A stretch of DNA of 44,551 nt from Archangium gephyra (GTDB lineage Bacteria > Myxococcota > Myxococcia > Myxococcales > Myxococcaceae): NCBI GenBank assembly GCA_003243425.1, contig QFQP01000058.1:1-44551 (forward strand), read 5' to 3'. This document shows positions 24,501 to 31,999 of this stretch, one piece after another (the first letter of the stretch is position 1; each line of letters begins with the position of its first letter). Position numbers and translations under genes: made by a program. The notes beneath the pieces were generated by a model. That model did not search any database. It was not told where the DNA came from and was given only the letters and a program-made list of their open reading frames with translations.

Positions 24501-24937
24501 CATCGACCGTGCCCTCGTTGCCGGTGGTTCAAGCGCCGCCGGCTCCGCCCGCAGAAACCTCGAGCGTGTTCCTCGCCGGTGAGCACCGCGTGATCCTCCA
24601 CACCATGGAGGGTCAGGTGAAGCGCGGCGCCATTCGTGACGCGCAGCTCGGAGGGCCCATGCTGCAGCTGACGCTGGCCAACGGCGGCGCCGAGACGCTC
24701 GGCCGCGAACGCGTGAAGGCGCTGTTCTTCATGCTCGCCCCGGGCTCACGCGCGCCTGCCACCGAAGGCAACAAGGTGCGCGTGACATTCAAAGACGGCC
24801 GCCAGGTCGCCGGCTTCTCGAAGGACCACAAGTCTTCGACCGCCGGCTTCTTCGTGGTGCCGGCCGACAACCGAACGAATACCGAGCGCATCTTCATCTT
24901 CCGGCACGCGGTGCAGAGCATCACCGTCGAAGGCTGA
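21506..24937 (+). CDS. Long Pro/Ala/Glu-rich repeat protein with DUF6982-like C-terminus
   Basis: About 1143 residues from GTG 21506 (ATG 21527 and GTG 21485 are alternatives). The N-terminus FRFLDEKRKTNGLTEAEESRW is a short helical module that I associate with myxobacterial PilZ/DUF6982 proteins. Next comes a Tyr/Gln/Pro-rich region with GYYDPNTGAYYP twice. A ~850-residue disordered region rich in Pro, Ala and Glu follows, including tandem SFSFDSAPV units. Three RAPSLSNMPAV-type repeats then lead to a folded C-terminal domain of ~110 residues (VILHTMEGQVKRGAIRDAQLG to RHAVQSITVEG). No signal peptide or membrane helix, so probably cytoplasmic. The C-terminal assignment to DUF6982 is from memory. 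The disordered arm could be a scaffold. Confidence 0.8.
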   Translation: MSDTQAAMREFRFLDEKRKTNGLTEAEESRWQELGAALGIDLSASLQPAGYYGADGLWYQYPPGYDPNAQWQQQYAQPGYAPQPGYYAPPQPQGYYDPNTGAYYPPQPQYAQPYQQQQPPPGYYDPNTGAYYPAEMYQQQPAYDPAPAGYDPNQQQWEGYQPQEPAPAAWPQTTAPQYAMPEPAPLPPEPQPSFEPLPELLSVDRSSSLEAAPEPAEEVGTDDVMEISDEEVMDVPVTAPPAPVASAAPAPKPSLQLDSVEDLQKALLDESASPPVRAPVASTPSDEFKFDLPVDDAPASFASAQINDAAARVAATPFQAPPVSAPVPSLPSFSIDEELADAPAVAAPEPTFSVGPVPAAAEALANIAAPEPELSVDVETATEIPAHVAPSFSFEPVPVAQASAEAAPSFESEPVAEASAEAAPSFESEPVAETPVEEASSFATQSVTEATVEVAPSFSFDSAPVAEAPVEVAPSFSFDSAPVEGAPSFSFDSASVGEAPVEGTPSFSFDSAPVAEAPVEVAPAFDAAPIAEQAPDEAPPSFSLDSTIEAAPLPAPAEPLPSFSFDAPPTAAAATATSSFEVDVAPEPAPLPPADPEPLPTRSSFAAAKPEFANELSDPSPPAPSYVVEPEPGTPVSRSSFAVAEAGYVPGNSGISLPPDAAPIPISMPPEPVFTEPPRPTVFSTQKFFADPGAALPRPPVELPTPEWTAPAPVAAPTTAWDAAPEEAPMLDGEVMPELEGEVLVERQPPPPPQGSSTSAFDLLAMPPESAPRIPSFARAAAPEPQRIDKSAFGAAWNNDAPDDFGGSSAEKVELSSNADFLASVDPQPVSNAAESIDIDAGEFVVESASAAELATNVRERGASSIDDGKLELASNHDFIDHSQLTQTGASWSNERESIPFEEEDDGEVIQGTVLEDEPEAPSVVVDNWGAAAVPPPPPAPSAPPIRTPSISNLPAVPAPVRAPSLSNMPAVSAPVAPPPVRAPSLSNMPAVSAPPPRASTVPSLPVVQAPPAPPAETSSVFLAGEHRVILHTMEGQVKRGAIRDAQLGGPMLQLTLANGGAETLGRERVKALFFMLAPGSRAPATEGNKVRVTFKDGRQVAGFSKDHKSSTAGFFVVPADNRTNTERIFIFRHAVQSITVEG
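21785..21904 (+). repeat. Two 36-base repeats encoding GYYDPNTGAYYP
   Basis: Bases 21785-21820 and 21869-21904 are near-identical (two wobble differences), 84 bases apart and in frame. They lie in the Tyr/Pro/Gln-rich N-terminal region of the long repeat protein, which also holds looser copies such as QPGYYAPPQ. Confidence 0.85.
22675..23075 (+). repeat. In-frame tandem repeats in the long Pro/Ala/Glu-rich protein
   Basis: The word TTCTCGTTCGATTCGGCA starts at 22877, 22931, 22970 and 23024, giving unit lengths of 54, 39 and 54 bases (18, 13 and 18 residues; SFSFDSAPVAEAPVEVAP). Before it, a 48-base unit (APSFESEPVAEASAEA) occurs at 22723 and 22771. All spacings are multiples of three, so copy number can change without breaking the gene. 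Similarity between copies suggests recent expansion. Confidence 0.85.
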
Positions 24938-25056
24938 CGCGACACGCCCTCGTTCCAGCGAGCCTGGGTGGGTTGACAGGAGGTGCGCTCTTCGCGCACC
25001 TTTCCTTCCGTCGCCCGTTTCACCGCGCAACACCCTGTTGGGCCGGAGGTTTCCAG

Positions 25057-25413
25057 ATGTCGAGCAGTTCGTCGCAGGGCCGGGACAAGCGTGTGTACCC
25101 CCGCATTCAGGTCGCGCTGACCGCTCACTGCCGCATCGGAAACCGCTTCATTCGCGACGCCGTGGCAGACCTCTCGGAAGGCGGGTTGTACCTGCGCACC
25201 AGGGAGCCCGCGCGCGAAGGCACTGCCGTTCGAGTCGCGCTCGCGTTGCCATTCGCCGACGGCCCCCGCTACTGCACGCTGGTGGGCAGCGTGGCCCGCG
25301 TCGATCGCGATTCGCGCGGGCTGACGAAGGGTCTGGGCGTGAGCTTCGAGACCATCGAAACCGAAGTGCCCGATCGCGAAGCGCTCAAGGGCTTCCTGGC
25401 GAAGGCCGGCTGA
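25057..25413 (+). CDS. PilZ domain protein (TIGR02266-like)
   Basis: A 118-residue single PilZ domain, probably a c-di-GMP effector. Residues ~13-35 (DKRVYPRIQVALTAHCRIG) carry the arginines of the R-x3-R switch region (K/R-R-V-Y-P-R), and DLSEGGLYLRT supplies D-x-S-x-x-G. The barrel ends with GSVARVDRDSRGLTKGLGVSF. Both halves of the c-di-GMP motif are present, unlike the PilZ protein at 15662. ATG 25057 follows GGAGG at 25045-25049; the open frame upstream of this has no coding character. The stop meets the convergent stop of the response regulator within TGATCA (25411-25416). The 119 bases between the previous stop and this start hold nothing I recognise beyond the ribosome binding site. 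Confidence 0.9.
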   Translation: MSSSSSQGRDKRVYPRIQVALTAHCRIGNRFIRDAVADLSEGGLYLRTREPAREGTAVRVALALPFADGPRYCTLVGSVARVDRDSRGLTKGLGVSFETIETEVPDREALKGFLAKAG

Positions 25414-26727
25414 TCAGGTCTCGCGGGTCTCGAGGATCTGTACACCCAGCATCGCCGCGAGGAACGCCTTGACCTGGTGCTCCGGCTTGCCGGCCATGGC
25501 GATCAACTCGGCGTTGGTGCGCGTGCCGTCGACGCGCGGGAGCAGCTGCGCTTCCCACTTCTCGAGCTCGAGCTCGTGGAGCTGGTAGGCGGGCTGCTGG
25601 CTGGGGAGCAGCCGCTCTTCGGGGCGCACGATGCGATTGAGCCGCTCGGGCTTGTAGAGCTTCTTCACCCCGCGAATCGTCAGGTTGCCGGGGAAGAGAT
25701 CGAGCTTGATGCTCTCGGCGCGCGCCTTCTCGCGGAACGACACGTTGAACTTGCCCTCTTCCCAACCGAACAAGCTGTAGATGATCGCCTTGACCTGCTG
25801 GCCCACGTAATAGAGCCGCTCGGTGTCTTTGAGCAGGCCGCGCTCGACCAGCACGTCGCCGGTGCGCCGCTTGCCCTGCGCCGCCACCACCGCCGCGTCC
25901 TGCAATTCGTCGGGTTTGATCTTGCCGACGCGCACCAGGAACTGGCCGAAACGATCTGCCGCGAGGTTCGACAGCGCGAACACGGGCTGACCGGCTTCGA
26001 AGTACACGACCTTCTTCACCTTGCCCTTCTGGCAATACAGCTCGCCGGTTTCGCGCGAGAGGTAGAAGGCGCTGATCAACCCGGGGAGATTGTCGCGCAG
26101 GTCTCCCTGACGTGAGTTGCGGCTCGGAGACACGATGCCGCTGGCGCTGCTGGGAGGCGGCCGCGTGCCGGGGATCGGGCCGGGCACGTGCTTGGCGGCG
26201 GTGAGCGGCGAACCCATCAACTCGGCGGTGATGTTGCCGCCCCCGTTGATGCGGATCTTGCCGGTGAGCTCCATGGCGTCGTCCGAGGGTTCGTCGACGT
26301 CGATGTCGAGCTCGACGTCGAACTCATCGGCAGGTGGCGGAGGCGGTCGCGCCGACGCTGCGACGGGCGCGACGGCACGCACGGCCTCGAGCAGCTGCTT
26401 GGCGTCGAAGGGCTTCTCGAAGAACTTCGCGCCGGGGAACCGCGTGGCGGCTTCGGTGGAGTGCTTGGAGCCCTTGAACACGCCGCTCATGAAGAGCAGC
26501 GGCAGGCCCGCCTTCTGCGCGCGCAGCCCTTCGGCGACGTGGTACCCCATCATGTCGGGCAACAGCACGTCGATGACCGCGACCGACAATTGAGCGCTGC
26601 GGGCCAGCTCGACGGCGATCTTGCCCTTGTTCGCGCCGATGACCGTGTACCCCGCTTCCTCGAACAACGAGGTCAGCAGGGCCACGAGTTCCTTGTTGTC
26701 ATCAACGACGAGAATCGTGGGCGACAT
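25414..26727 (-). CDS. Response regulator with DUF4388 (PATAN-like) domain
   Basis: A 437-residue cytoplasmic signalling protein. The receiver domain (~3-118) is complete: acidic D9/D10, phosphoacceptor D53 (VAVIDVLLPDMMGY), S81 and K105 (FFEKPF). After an acidic, Pro-rich linker and GTRPPPSS comes a DUF4388-type domain (~205-330) with LRDNLPGLISAFYLSRETGELYC, VVYFEAGQPVFALSN and FGQFLVRVGKI, ending in a winged-helix-like region with VDGTRTNAELIAMAG. There is no obvious DNA-binding motif, so the output is probably protein-protein. No cognate kinase is adjacent. ATG 26727 is preferred over GTG 26739. Such proteins are abundant in myxobacteria, often near motility or polarity genes. Confidence 0.88.
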   Translation of the reverse strand: MSPTILVVDDNKELVALLTSLFEEAGYTVIGANKGKIAVELARSAQLSVAVIDVLLPDMMGYHVAEGLRAQKAGLPLLFMSGVFKGSKHSTEAATRFPGAKFFEKPFDAKQLLEAVRAVAPVAASARPPPPPADEFDVELDIDVDEPSDDAMELTGKIRINGGGNITAELMGSPLTAAKHVPGPIPGTRPPPSSASGIVSPSRNSRQGDLRDNLPGLISAFYLSRETGELYCQKGKVKKVVYFEAGQPVFALSNLAADRFGQFLVRVGKIKPDELQDAAVVAAQGKRRTGDVLVERGLLKDTERLYYVGQQVKAIIYSLFGWEEGKFNVSFREKARAESIKLDLFPGNLTIRGVKKLYKPERLNRIVRPEERLLPSQQPAYQLHELELEKWEAQLLPRVDGTRTNAELIAMAGKPEHQVKAFLAAMLGVQILETRET

Positions 26728-26779
26728 TGCGCCGGGCACGTTACCCTCCTGCTGCGGGCCGCCTCAAAGGAAACGCATC

Positions 26780-27079
26780 ATGCTTCGTCGCCTCGCGCTC
26801 TCTTTCGCCCTGCTGGCCACCCCGGTGGTGACCGCTCAGGAACTGCCTGACGCCGGGCTCCCGGACGCTTCGGTGGGCGAAGGCGGCGCCGATCGTGACA
26901 CCGAAGAAGCCGACACCGCCGGTGGGCCTTGTTTGACCTCCAATGAATGCACCATGGGCTTCTCGTGTGTCGACGCGCGCTGCGTTCCCGCGCCGGTCAC
27001 CAACGCGGGCTGCTCGACGGCAACCTTCCCTGCGCTGGCGACCCTGGGCCTGCTCCTCCTGGCGCGCCGTCGCGCATGA
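26780..27079 (+). CDS. Short secreted protein with MYXO-CTERM-like sorting tail
   Basis: A 99-residue exported protein: signal MLRRLALSFALLATPVVTAQ, an acidic Asp/Gly-rich segment, a small Cys module (GGPCLTSNECTMGFSCVDARCV), then a tail with a single cysteine, a hydrophobic stretch and terminal arginines (AGCSTATFPALATLGLLLLARRRA). That last arrangement matches the MYXO-CTERM signal, where myxosortase cleaves near the Cys and the protein ends up on the cell surface. It is one of the clearest lineage markers in the window. ATG 26780 is preceded by AAAGGA. Its stop overlaps the archaemetzincin start (ATGA), a strong sign that the two work together. Confidence 0.83.
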   Translation: MLRRLALSFALLATPVVTAQELPDAGLPDASVGEGGADRDTEEADTAGGPCLTSNECTMGFSCVDARCVPAPVTNAGCSTATFPALATLGLLLLARRRA

Positions 27080-27981
27080 CCTCTCGCCTCGGCGCGGTGG
27101 CCATCGTGCTCGGTGCGGCGCTGTTCGTGGCCGCAGTCGCGAAGACGCCCCGACGAAACGACCCACCTCGTGACGAAGCGCTGCGCAGCGAGGTGCTGCC
27201 CGCGGCGCTCGAACCGCTCCGCACCCTGGCGCAGCCCAAACTGCCGCCGGGCGAAGGCGACTGGCTCGCCGAGCACGAAGAAGAAGGCCAGTCGGTCGCC
27301 GCGCACGCGAAAGAGAGCACGCCCATTCCCGGGCGCGTCATCTACGTGGTGCCGACCGGGCCGTTCTCACCCGAGGCTGACGCGTTACTGGCGAAACTCG
27401 AGCCGTTGTTGGCGGCGCACTTCCAATTGCCGGTGAGGCGCTTGCCGGCGATCGATGCAGCACGCGCAGGCGCCTCGGCACGCGAGAACAGCTTCGGCAC
27501 CCAGTGGCTCACGCTCGATGTGCTCGAAGTCTTGAAAGAGGTGCGCCCGGCTGACGCCGCCGCGGTGATGGCGGTCACCGTCGTCGACCTGTACCCGGAC
27601 CCTTCGTGGAACTTCGTGTTCGGTCAGGCCTCGTACGAAGAGCGGGTGGGCGTCACCAGCATCGCGCGGCTCGGCGACCTGGCCACCGAGCCCACGCGCG
27701 TGCTCGAGCGCAGCTACGCCACTTCGATGCACGAGCTCGGTCACATGCTGCTGCAGCAGCACTGCATCGCCTGGGAGTGCCCGATGAACGGCAGCAACAA
27801 CCAGGAAGAGGCCGACGGGCGGCCGCTCGAGCCCTGCCCTCACTGCCTCGCGAAGTTGATGCACACCACGAAGCTGAACCCGCGCAAGCGCTTCACCGAG
27901 TTGCGTGCAGCCTTCCAGGCGGCCGGTCTCGAACGCGGCGTGAAGGAGGTCGATCGCGAACTGTCGGCCTTCGAACCGTAG
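27076..27981 (+). CDS. Archaemetzincin-family zinc metallopeptidase
   Basis: A 301-residue protein with an N-terminal membrane anchor or signal (LGAVAIVLGAALFVAAVA, ~5-22). The metal site is SMHELGHMLLQQHCIAWECPMN: catalytic zinc ligands H219, H223 and H229 with E220, then the archaemetzincin structural zinc cysteines C230, C235, C254 and C257 (CPHC) and the metzincin Met-turn methionine M237. In the family consensus HExxHxxGxxHC the glycine is replaced here by L226. Archaemetzincins are usually ~180-270 residues and often lack a signal, so the N-terminal extension suggests a periplasmic or membrane-bound form. ATGA overlap with the MYXO-CTERM-like gene implies co-translation. Confidence 0.9.
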   Translation: MTSRLGAVAIVLGAALFVAAVAKTPRRNDPPRDEALRSEVLPAALEPLRTLAQPKLPPGEGDWLAEHEEEGQSVAAHAKESTPIPGRVIYVVPTGPFSPEADALLAKLEPLLAAHFQLPVRRLPAIDAARAGASARENSFGTQWLTLDVLEVLKEVRPADAAAVMAVTVVDLYPDPSWNFVFGQASYEERVGVTSIARLGDLATEPTRVLERSYATSMHELGHMLLQQHCIAWECPMNGSNNQEEADGRPLEPCPHCLAKLMHTTKLNPRKRFTELRAAFQAAGLERGVKEVDRELSAFEP

Positions 27982-27996
27982 TGCGACAGTGCGCGC

Positions 27997-29172
27997 ATGA
28001 TTCGCTCGGCGCCGCACATCGCCAACGTGAAGTACGCCATTCGCAACATCGCAGCCGAGGCCGCGCGCCTCGAAGCGCAGGGCATGCCGGTGCTGCGCTG
28101 CAACATCGGTGATCCGCTCCGCTTCGACTTTTCGACGCCTCCGCATCTGATCGAAGCCGTCGCGAAGGCTGTACGTGACGGTCAGAACTTCTACGTCGCG
28201 TCGGCCGGGCTGCTCGAAGCGCGGGCGGCGATCGCCGGTTCGATGACGCCTCCGGCGCGGCCGGAAGACGTGTTCGTGACGGCAGGTGTGAGTGAAGCGC
28301 TCGACCTCGCGCTCACGGCGTTGTTGTCGCCCGGTGACGAGGTGCTGCTGCCGAGCCCGGGCTACCCGCTCTACAACGCGATCGCGGCGCGACTTCAGGT
28401 GACTGCGATCCCGTATCAACTCGACGAGGGCCGTGGCTGGGCACTCGACGCGCTGGCGATCGCGCCGCTGATCACCCCGAAGACCCGCGCGATCGTGCTC
28501 TGCAACCCGAACAACCCGACCGGCGCCGTCGCCACCCGAGAGCAGCTGGAAGCGGTGTTGGAGCTCGCGCGTCGACACGGTCTCGTCGTGATCTCCGACG
28601 AGATCTACGACCGCTTGTTGCTCGAAGGCTCGCACGTGCCGACGGCCACGCTCGCGGGCGACGTTCCGCTGATCACGCTCAACGGTCTGTCGAAGGCGTA
28701 CCTCGCGCCGGGTTGGCGCGTGGGCTGGCTGGTCATCAACACACCCACGCTGCTCGCTGACGTGGCCGGCGCGATTCAACGCCTCGCCGATGCGCGCCTG
28801 TGTGGCCCGGGGCCGTTTCAGTACGCCGTGAAGCCGGCGCTGGAAGGGCCGCAGGATCATCTGGTCGAGGTCCTCGGCAAGCTGCGCTCACGGCGTGAAG
28901 TGACGGTGCGCAGGCTGTCGGCGATGCCCGGCGTCTCACTGGTGGCGCCGCGTGGCGCGTTCTACGCGATGCCGTCACTGACCAGGCCCTGGGCGGGAGG
29001 CGACGAAGCCTTCGTGCTCGAGCTGGTTCGTTCTACCGGCGTGCTCTTCGTTCATGGCGAAGGCTTCGGCCAGAAGCCGGGCACGCAGCACTTCCGCGTC
29101 GTCTTCCTGCCTCAGGAAAACGTGCTCAACGAGGCGTTCGATCGACTCGAGAAGTTCCTCGCGAGCCGCTGA
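27997..29172 (+). CDS. Class I/II PLP-dependent aminotransferase
   Basis: A 391-residue fold-type I aminotransferase. The PLP lysine is K233 (LNGLSKAYLAPGWRVGW); D201 and Y204 (ISDEIYDRL) contact the cofactor; N172 and the NPNNPTGAVAT motif precede it. The N-terminus MIRSAPHIANVKYAIRNIA is of the AlaT/aspartate-aminotransferase-like class, which often uses alanine, glutamate or aromatic substrates. Start ATG 27997 is 15 bases after the archaemetzincin stop. Convergent with the big VWA gene; the 94 bases after its stop hold no clear terminator hairpin. Substrate is not assigned. Confidence 0.92.
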   Translation: MIRSAPHIANVKYAIRNIAAEAARLEAQGMPVLRCNIGDPLRFDFSTPPHLIEAVAKAVRDGQNFYVASAGLLEARAAIAGSMTPPARPEDVFVTAGVSEALDLALTALLSPGDEVLLPSPGYPLYNAIAARLQVTAIPYQLDEGRGWALDALAIAPLITPKTRAIVLCNPNNPTGAVATREQLEAVLELARRHGLVVISDEIYDRLLLEGSHVPTATLAGDVPLITLNGLSKAYLAPGWRVGWLVINTPTLLADVAGAIQRLADARLCGPGPFQYAVKPALEGPQDHLVEVLGKLRSRREVTVRRLSAMPGVSLVAPRGAFYAMPSLTRPWAGGDEAFVLELVRSTGVLFVHGEGFGQKPGTQHFRVVFLPQENVLNEAFDRLEKFLASR

Positions 29173-29266
29173 CACCGAAGAACGGCTGCGCACCGAAGGT
29201 AGAAGACCTCGCCAGATGCCGGGTCGTGGTGCCCCTCGTGCCGCGAGTGCACGTGACCGAGCCGCC

Positions 29267-31999
29267 TCAACGACCGGTGCGTTTACGCGCGCGATCGCGA
29301 GCTGCAGACAACGCGTCTTTGACGCCGGGTGCGCTGGGCCTGGGTTGTTCGGCGGGCACTTCCGGTGCTGGCGCCGACACTGACGGCGTGGGCGCAGCAG
29401 GCGCTGCGACCGCAACGACGGGAGCTGCCGGAGCGACGACCGATGCCGGCTTCGGGCGACGACGCAAACGCGGGCCCGACAAGAAGCGCCGCGTGAATAC
29501 CTCCGCGACGAGCAGCGCGACACACAACGCGAGCAAGCCAGGAGACAGTGGAATCGCAGCCTCCGATTCGACGGCTTCCTTGAAGAGGCCAGCCATCGCG
29601 ATGCGCTCCACGCCGCCGCCCGCCCTGGCGACCGACGACAGCAACGACTTGCCTTCACTGACTGGCGCCGGTTCGAACTCGGGCGCCCACGGCAAGGTGA
29701 CCGGTGGAGCGCGGAAGAGTCGATCGCCCAGCTTCACCACGGGGTGCCACGTGCCACTGCCCGGCAAGACGAAGTGAGCGCCGACACGATCTTCGTCTTC
29801 CCAGCGCATCGGCACCTCGACGGGCTTCACGCGCGCATCGCCCGACAGCAGCACCAGCGTCGGCGTTCCCGTCGGCGGCGGCCCTGACGGATCGAAGTCC
29901 AACGTCACGTGCAGATCATTCCCGGTGAGCGACGCACGCGCGACCGCATCGAGCTGCAGGGCGAGCGGAGGCATCGTCCACCGCACGAGTTGGGTGATGA
30001 GCGCGCGCTGACCGGCCCAGTTGCGGAACTGGCCCGTGAACGAGCCGTCGACCTCTGCGGCGAGCGCTGCGACGCGACCTGCACCACGCGGCCAGAACGC
30101 GACCACCGGCGCTTCATTCACGTCTTCCGTGCGGAACCCGGCGCTGGCCTGCGGCTTCAGGTACGTGAGGTTGTAGCCGCCGAGCTTCGGCACCTCGGAC
30201 GTCGTGAGCTTTCCGAGCTGCGCGAGGTCGGGGCCCAGCCTGGTGAGCGTGACTTCTTCGACGAACGTGCTGCGCGCGACAGCGATGGTCTCCTGACTGA
30301 AGATGCGCGGAAGGCTGGTGACGTCTTCGGCGAAATAGATGCGGCCGTTGCCGCGGTTGGCGATCTCTTCGAGCAGCCTGGCATCTGAATCGGCGCGCGA
30401 GCCCATGCCGATGACCGAGATGGTGACGTTCTGCGACGTGAGCTCCGCGATGGTCCGCAGATAGTCATCGGGCTCTTCGGAGTCGGCTGCGTCGGAGAAC
30501 AGCAGCACGTGCCGCGTCTCCTTGTTCGACGAGAGAATCTGCTTCCGGGCTTCGCGCAGGCCGACGCCCACGAAGATGCCGCCGCCGCCCGAAAAGCCGC
30601 GCGCGACCTTGTCGAGCGGCAGCCCACCGGCGACGGGGCTCATGCCGAAGATCTCATGCGTCTCGGTGTCGACCATCGCCACTGACGCTTCGTCGCGCGG
30701 GTTGAGCAGTTGCAACGCGCCGACCACGCCTTCGGCCGCCAGCTCCATCTTGGTGCGGCCGTCAGGCACGCGAACGCCCATCGAGCAGCTGCAGTCCATG
30801 ATGATGGCCATCGCGATGGCGGCCTTGCGCTGTTCTTCACGAACCTCGAGCGACACCGGCAGCAGTTCTTCGACCGGTGACTTCCGGTAACCACCTTCAC
30901 CAAAGCTGTGTTTGCCGCCGGTCATCACGAGGCCGCCGCCCGCCTCCTTCACGAACTGCGCGAGCACGTGCAGACCGTTCTCACTCAAGCGCCCCGCTTC
31001 GACGTCTTCGAGCACCACGGCGCCGACGCCTTCGAGCCGCTGCATGGTCAACGGCGCGGGTGCCATGATCTCGAGGGCGAGGTTCGATTCGGCGAGCGTC
31101 CTGGCCAACGTGCCACCGGGCTTGTCGGTGATCAGCAACACCCGCGGCGGACCTTCGACGCGAACCACCGCGCGACCGATGTCGTTCTCGGGAACGCCGT
31201 CGCCGTCGGCGACCGCACGAAGTTCATACGCGCCGAGGCCCGGCTTCTCGATCAGGTCGCGGAAGGTGATGACCGTGGCGCCCGGCGAGAGTTCCCGTTC
31301 GGTGCGCGCGAGCGCTTTTCCGTTGCGCAGCAGCGTCAGCGTTGCCTTCGAAGGTGACGTGGCCTTGAGGGTCGCGGTGACGAGGAACGGCTCGTTGGCG
31401 GCGACGGTGGGCGGCACCGCGAGCGAGGTGACCGCGACGTCGCGCGCGACTTCTTCGCGGCCGATGAAGCGAACGTCGACGGGAACTCCGCGGGCGGTGA
31501 GCCGACGCGCAGCAGCCCGTGAATCGAGACCCGTCGCACGACCGTCGGACAGCACCAGCACGCGACCCGCGCGGTCCGCCGGAATCAGCTCACCCGCCGC
31601 GTCGAGCGCCGCCGAGAGGTTCGACGCTTCACCGTCGACGCTCGACGTGAAGCCCGAGAAGCGACCCTCGGCCGACAACGGCAGGTCGACGCGCGGCTCA
31701 CGACCGAACGAAATGACACCGAGTCGATCTCCGGGCCGGCGCTGCGGCTCGAGGAGCCGGATGAGCTCTTCGGCGTTCGCCTCGGCGCGTGGCGGCATCG
31801 AGCGTGAGCGATCGACGACGACCACCACGTCGCTGCCTGCGCTGCGAACGCGGAGCTCGGGCCGGGCGATGGCCACGGTGAGCAGCGTGAGCAACGCGGC
31901 GCGCAGCCACATCGGCGGGCCGGGAATGCGCGCGGTGAAGAAGAGAAAGAGGCCCAGGGGGATCAACAGCAGGAACGCCTGCGGAGCGACGAAGGTCAC
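29267..31999 (-). CDS. Membrane protein with two VWA domains and a GATase-like domain
   Basis: A 910-residue inner-membrane protein, last gene of the operon. Two N-terminal membrane helices (~5-22 and ~30-45) precede VWA domain 1, with MIDAS D63-R-S-R-S (VVVVVDRSRSM). Residues ~284-385 resemble the GATase1-like fold found in such proteins (VLLITDKPGG, AVVLEDVEAG, GGGLVMTGG). VWA domain 2 follows with D402-C-S-C-S (MDCSCSMG). A C-terminal membrane helix (LSPGLLALCVALLVAEVF, ~820-840) is followed by an Ala/Pro-rich tail. VWA domains bind protein partners through a metal ion. GTG 31999 overlaps the upstream stop (GTGA) and has a perfect AAGGAGGT six bases away. Confidence 0.88.
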   Translation of the reverse strand: MTFVAPQAFLLLIPLGLFLFFTARIPGPPMWLRAALLTLLTVAIARPELRVRSAGSDVVVVVDRSRSMPPRAEANAEELIRLLEPQRRPGDRLGVISFGREPRVDLPLSAEGRFSGFTSSVDGEASNLSAALDAAGELIPADRAGRVLVLSDGRATGLDSRAAARRLTARGVPVDVRFIGREEVARDVAVTSLAVPPTVAANEPFLVTATLKATSPSKATLTLLRNGKALARTERELSPGATVITFRDLIEKPGLGAYELRAVADGDGVPENDIGRAVVRVEGPPRVLLITDKPGGTLARTLAESNLALEIMAPAPLTMQRLEGVGAVVLEDVEAGRLSENGLHVLAQFVKEAGGGLVMTGGKHSFGEGGYRKSPVEELLPVSLEVREEQRKAAIAMAIIMDCSCSMGVRVPDGRTKMELAAEGVVGALQLLNPRDEASVAMVDTETHEIFGMSPVAGGLPLDKVARGFSGGGGIFVGVGLREARKQILSSNKETRHVLLFSDAADSEEPDDYLRTIAELTSQNVTISVIGMGSRADSDARLLEEIANRGNGRIYFAEDVTSLPRIFSQETIAVARSTFVEEVTLTRLGPDLAQLGKLTTSEVPKLGGYNLTYLKPQASAGFRTEDVNEAPVVAFWPRGAGRVAALAAEVDGSFTGQFRNWAGQRALITQLVRWTMPPLALQLDAVARASLTGNDLHVTLDFDPSGPPPTGTPTLVLLSGDARVKPVEVPMRWEDEDRVGAHFVLPGSGTWHPVVKLGDRLFRAPPVTLPWAPEFEPAPVSEGKSLLSSVARAGGGVERIAMAGLFKEAVESEAAIPLSPGLLALCVALLVAEVFTRRFLSGPRLRRRPKPASVVAPAAPVVAVAAPAAPTPSVSAPAPEVPAEQPRPSAPGVKDALSAARDRARKRTGR

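Noticed and set aside
27385..28860. Minus-strand open frame of 491 codons
   Set aside because: Antisense to the archaemetzincin and aminotransferase genes, both with full active-site motifs.
29173..29266. Intrinsic terminator between the aminotransferase and the VWA gene
   Set aside because: Small dyads are present but no stable hairpin followed by a T-run is visible.
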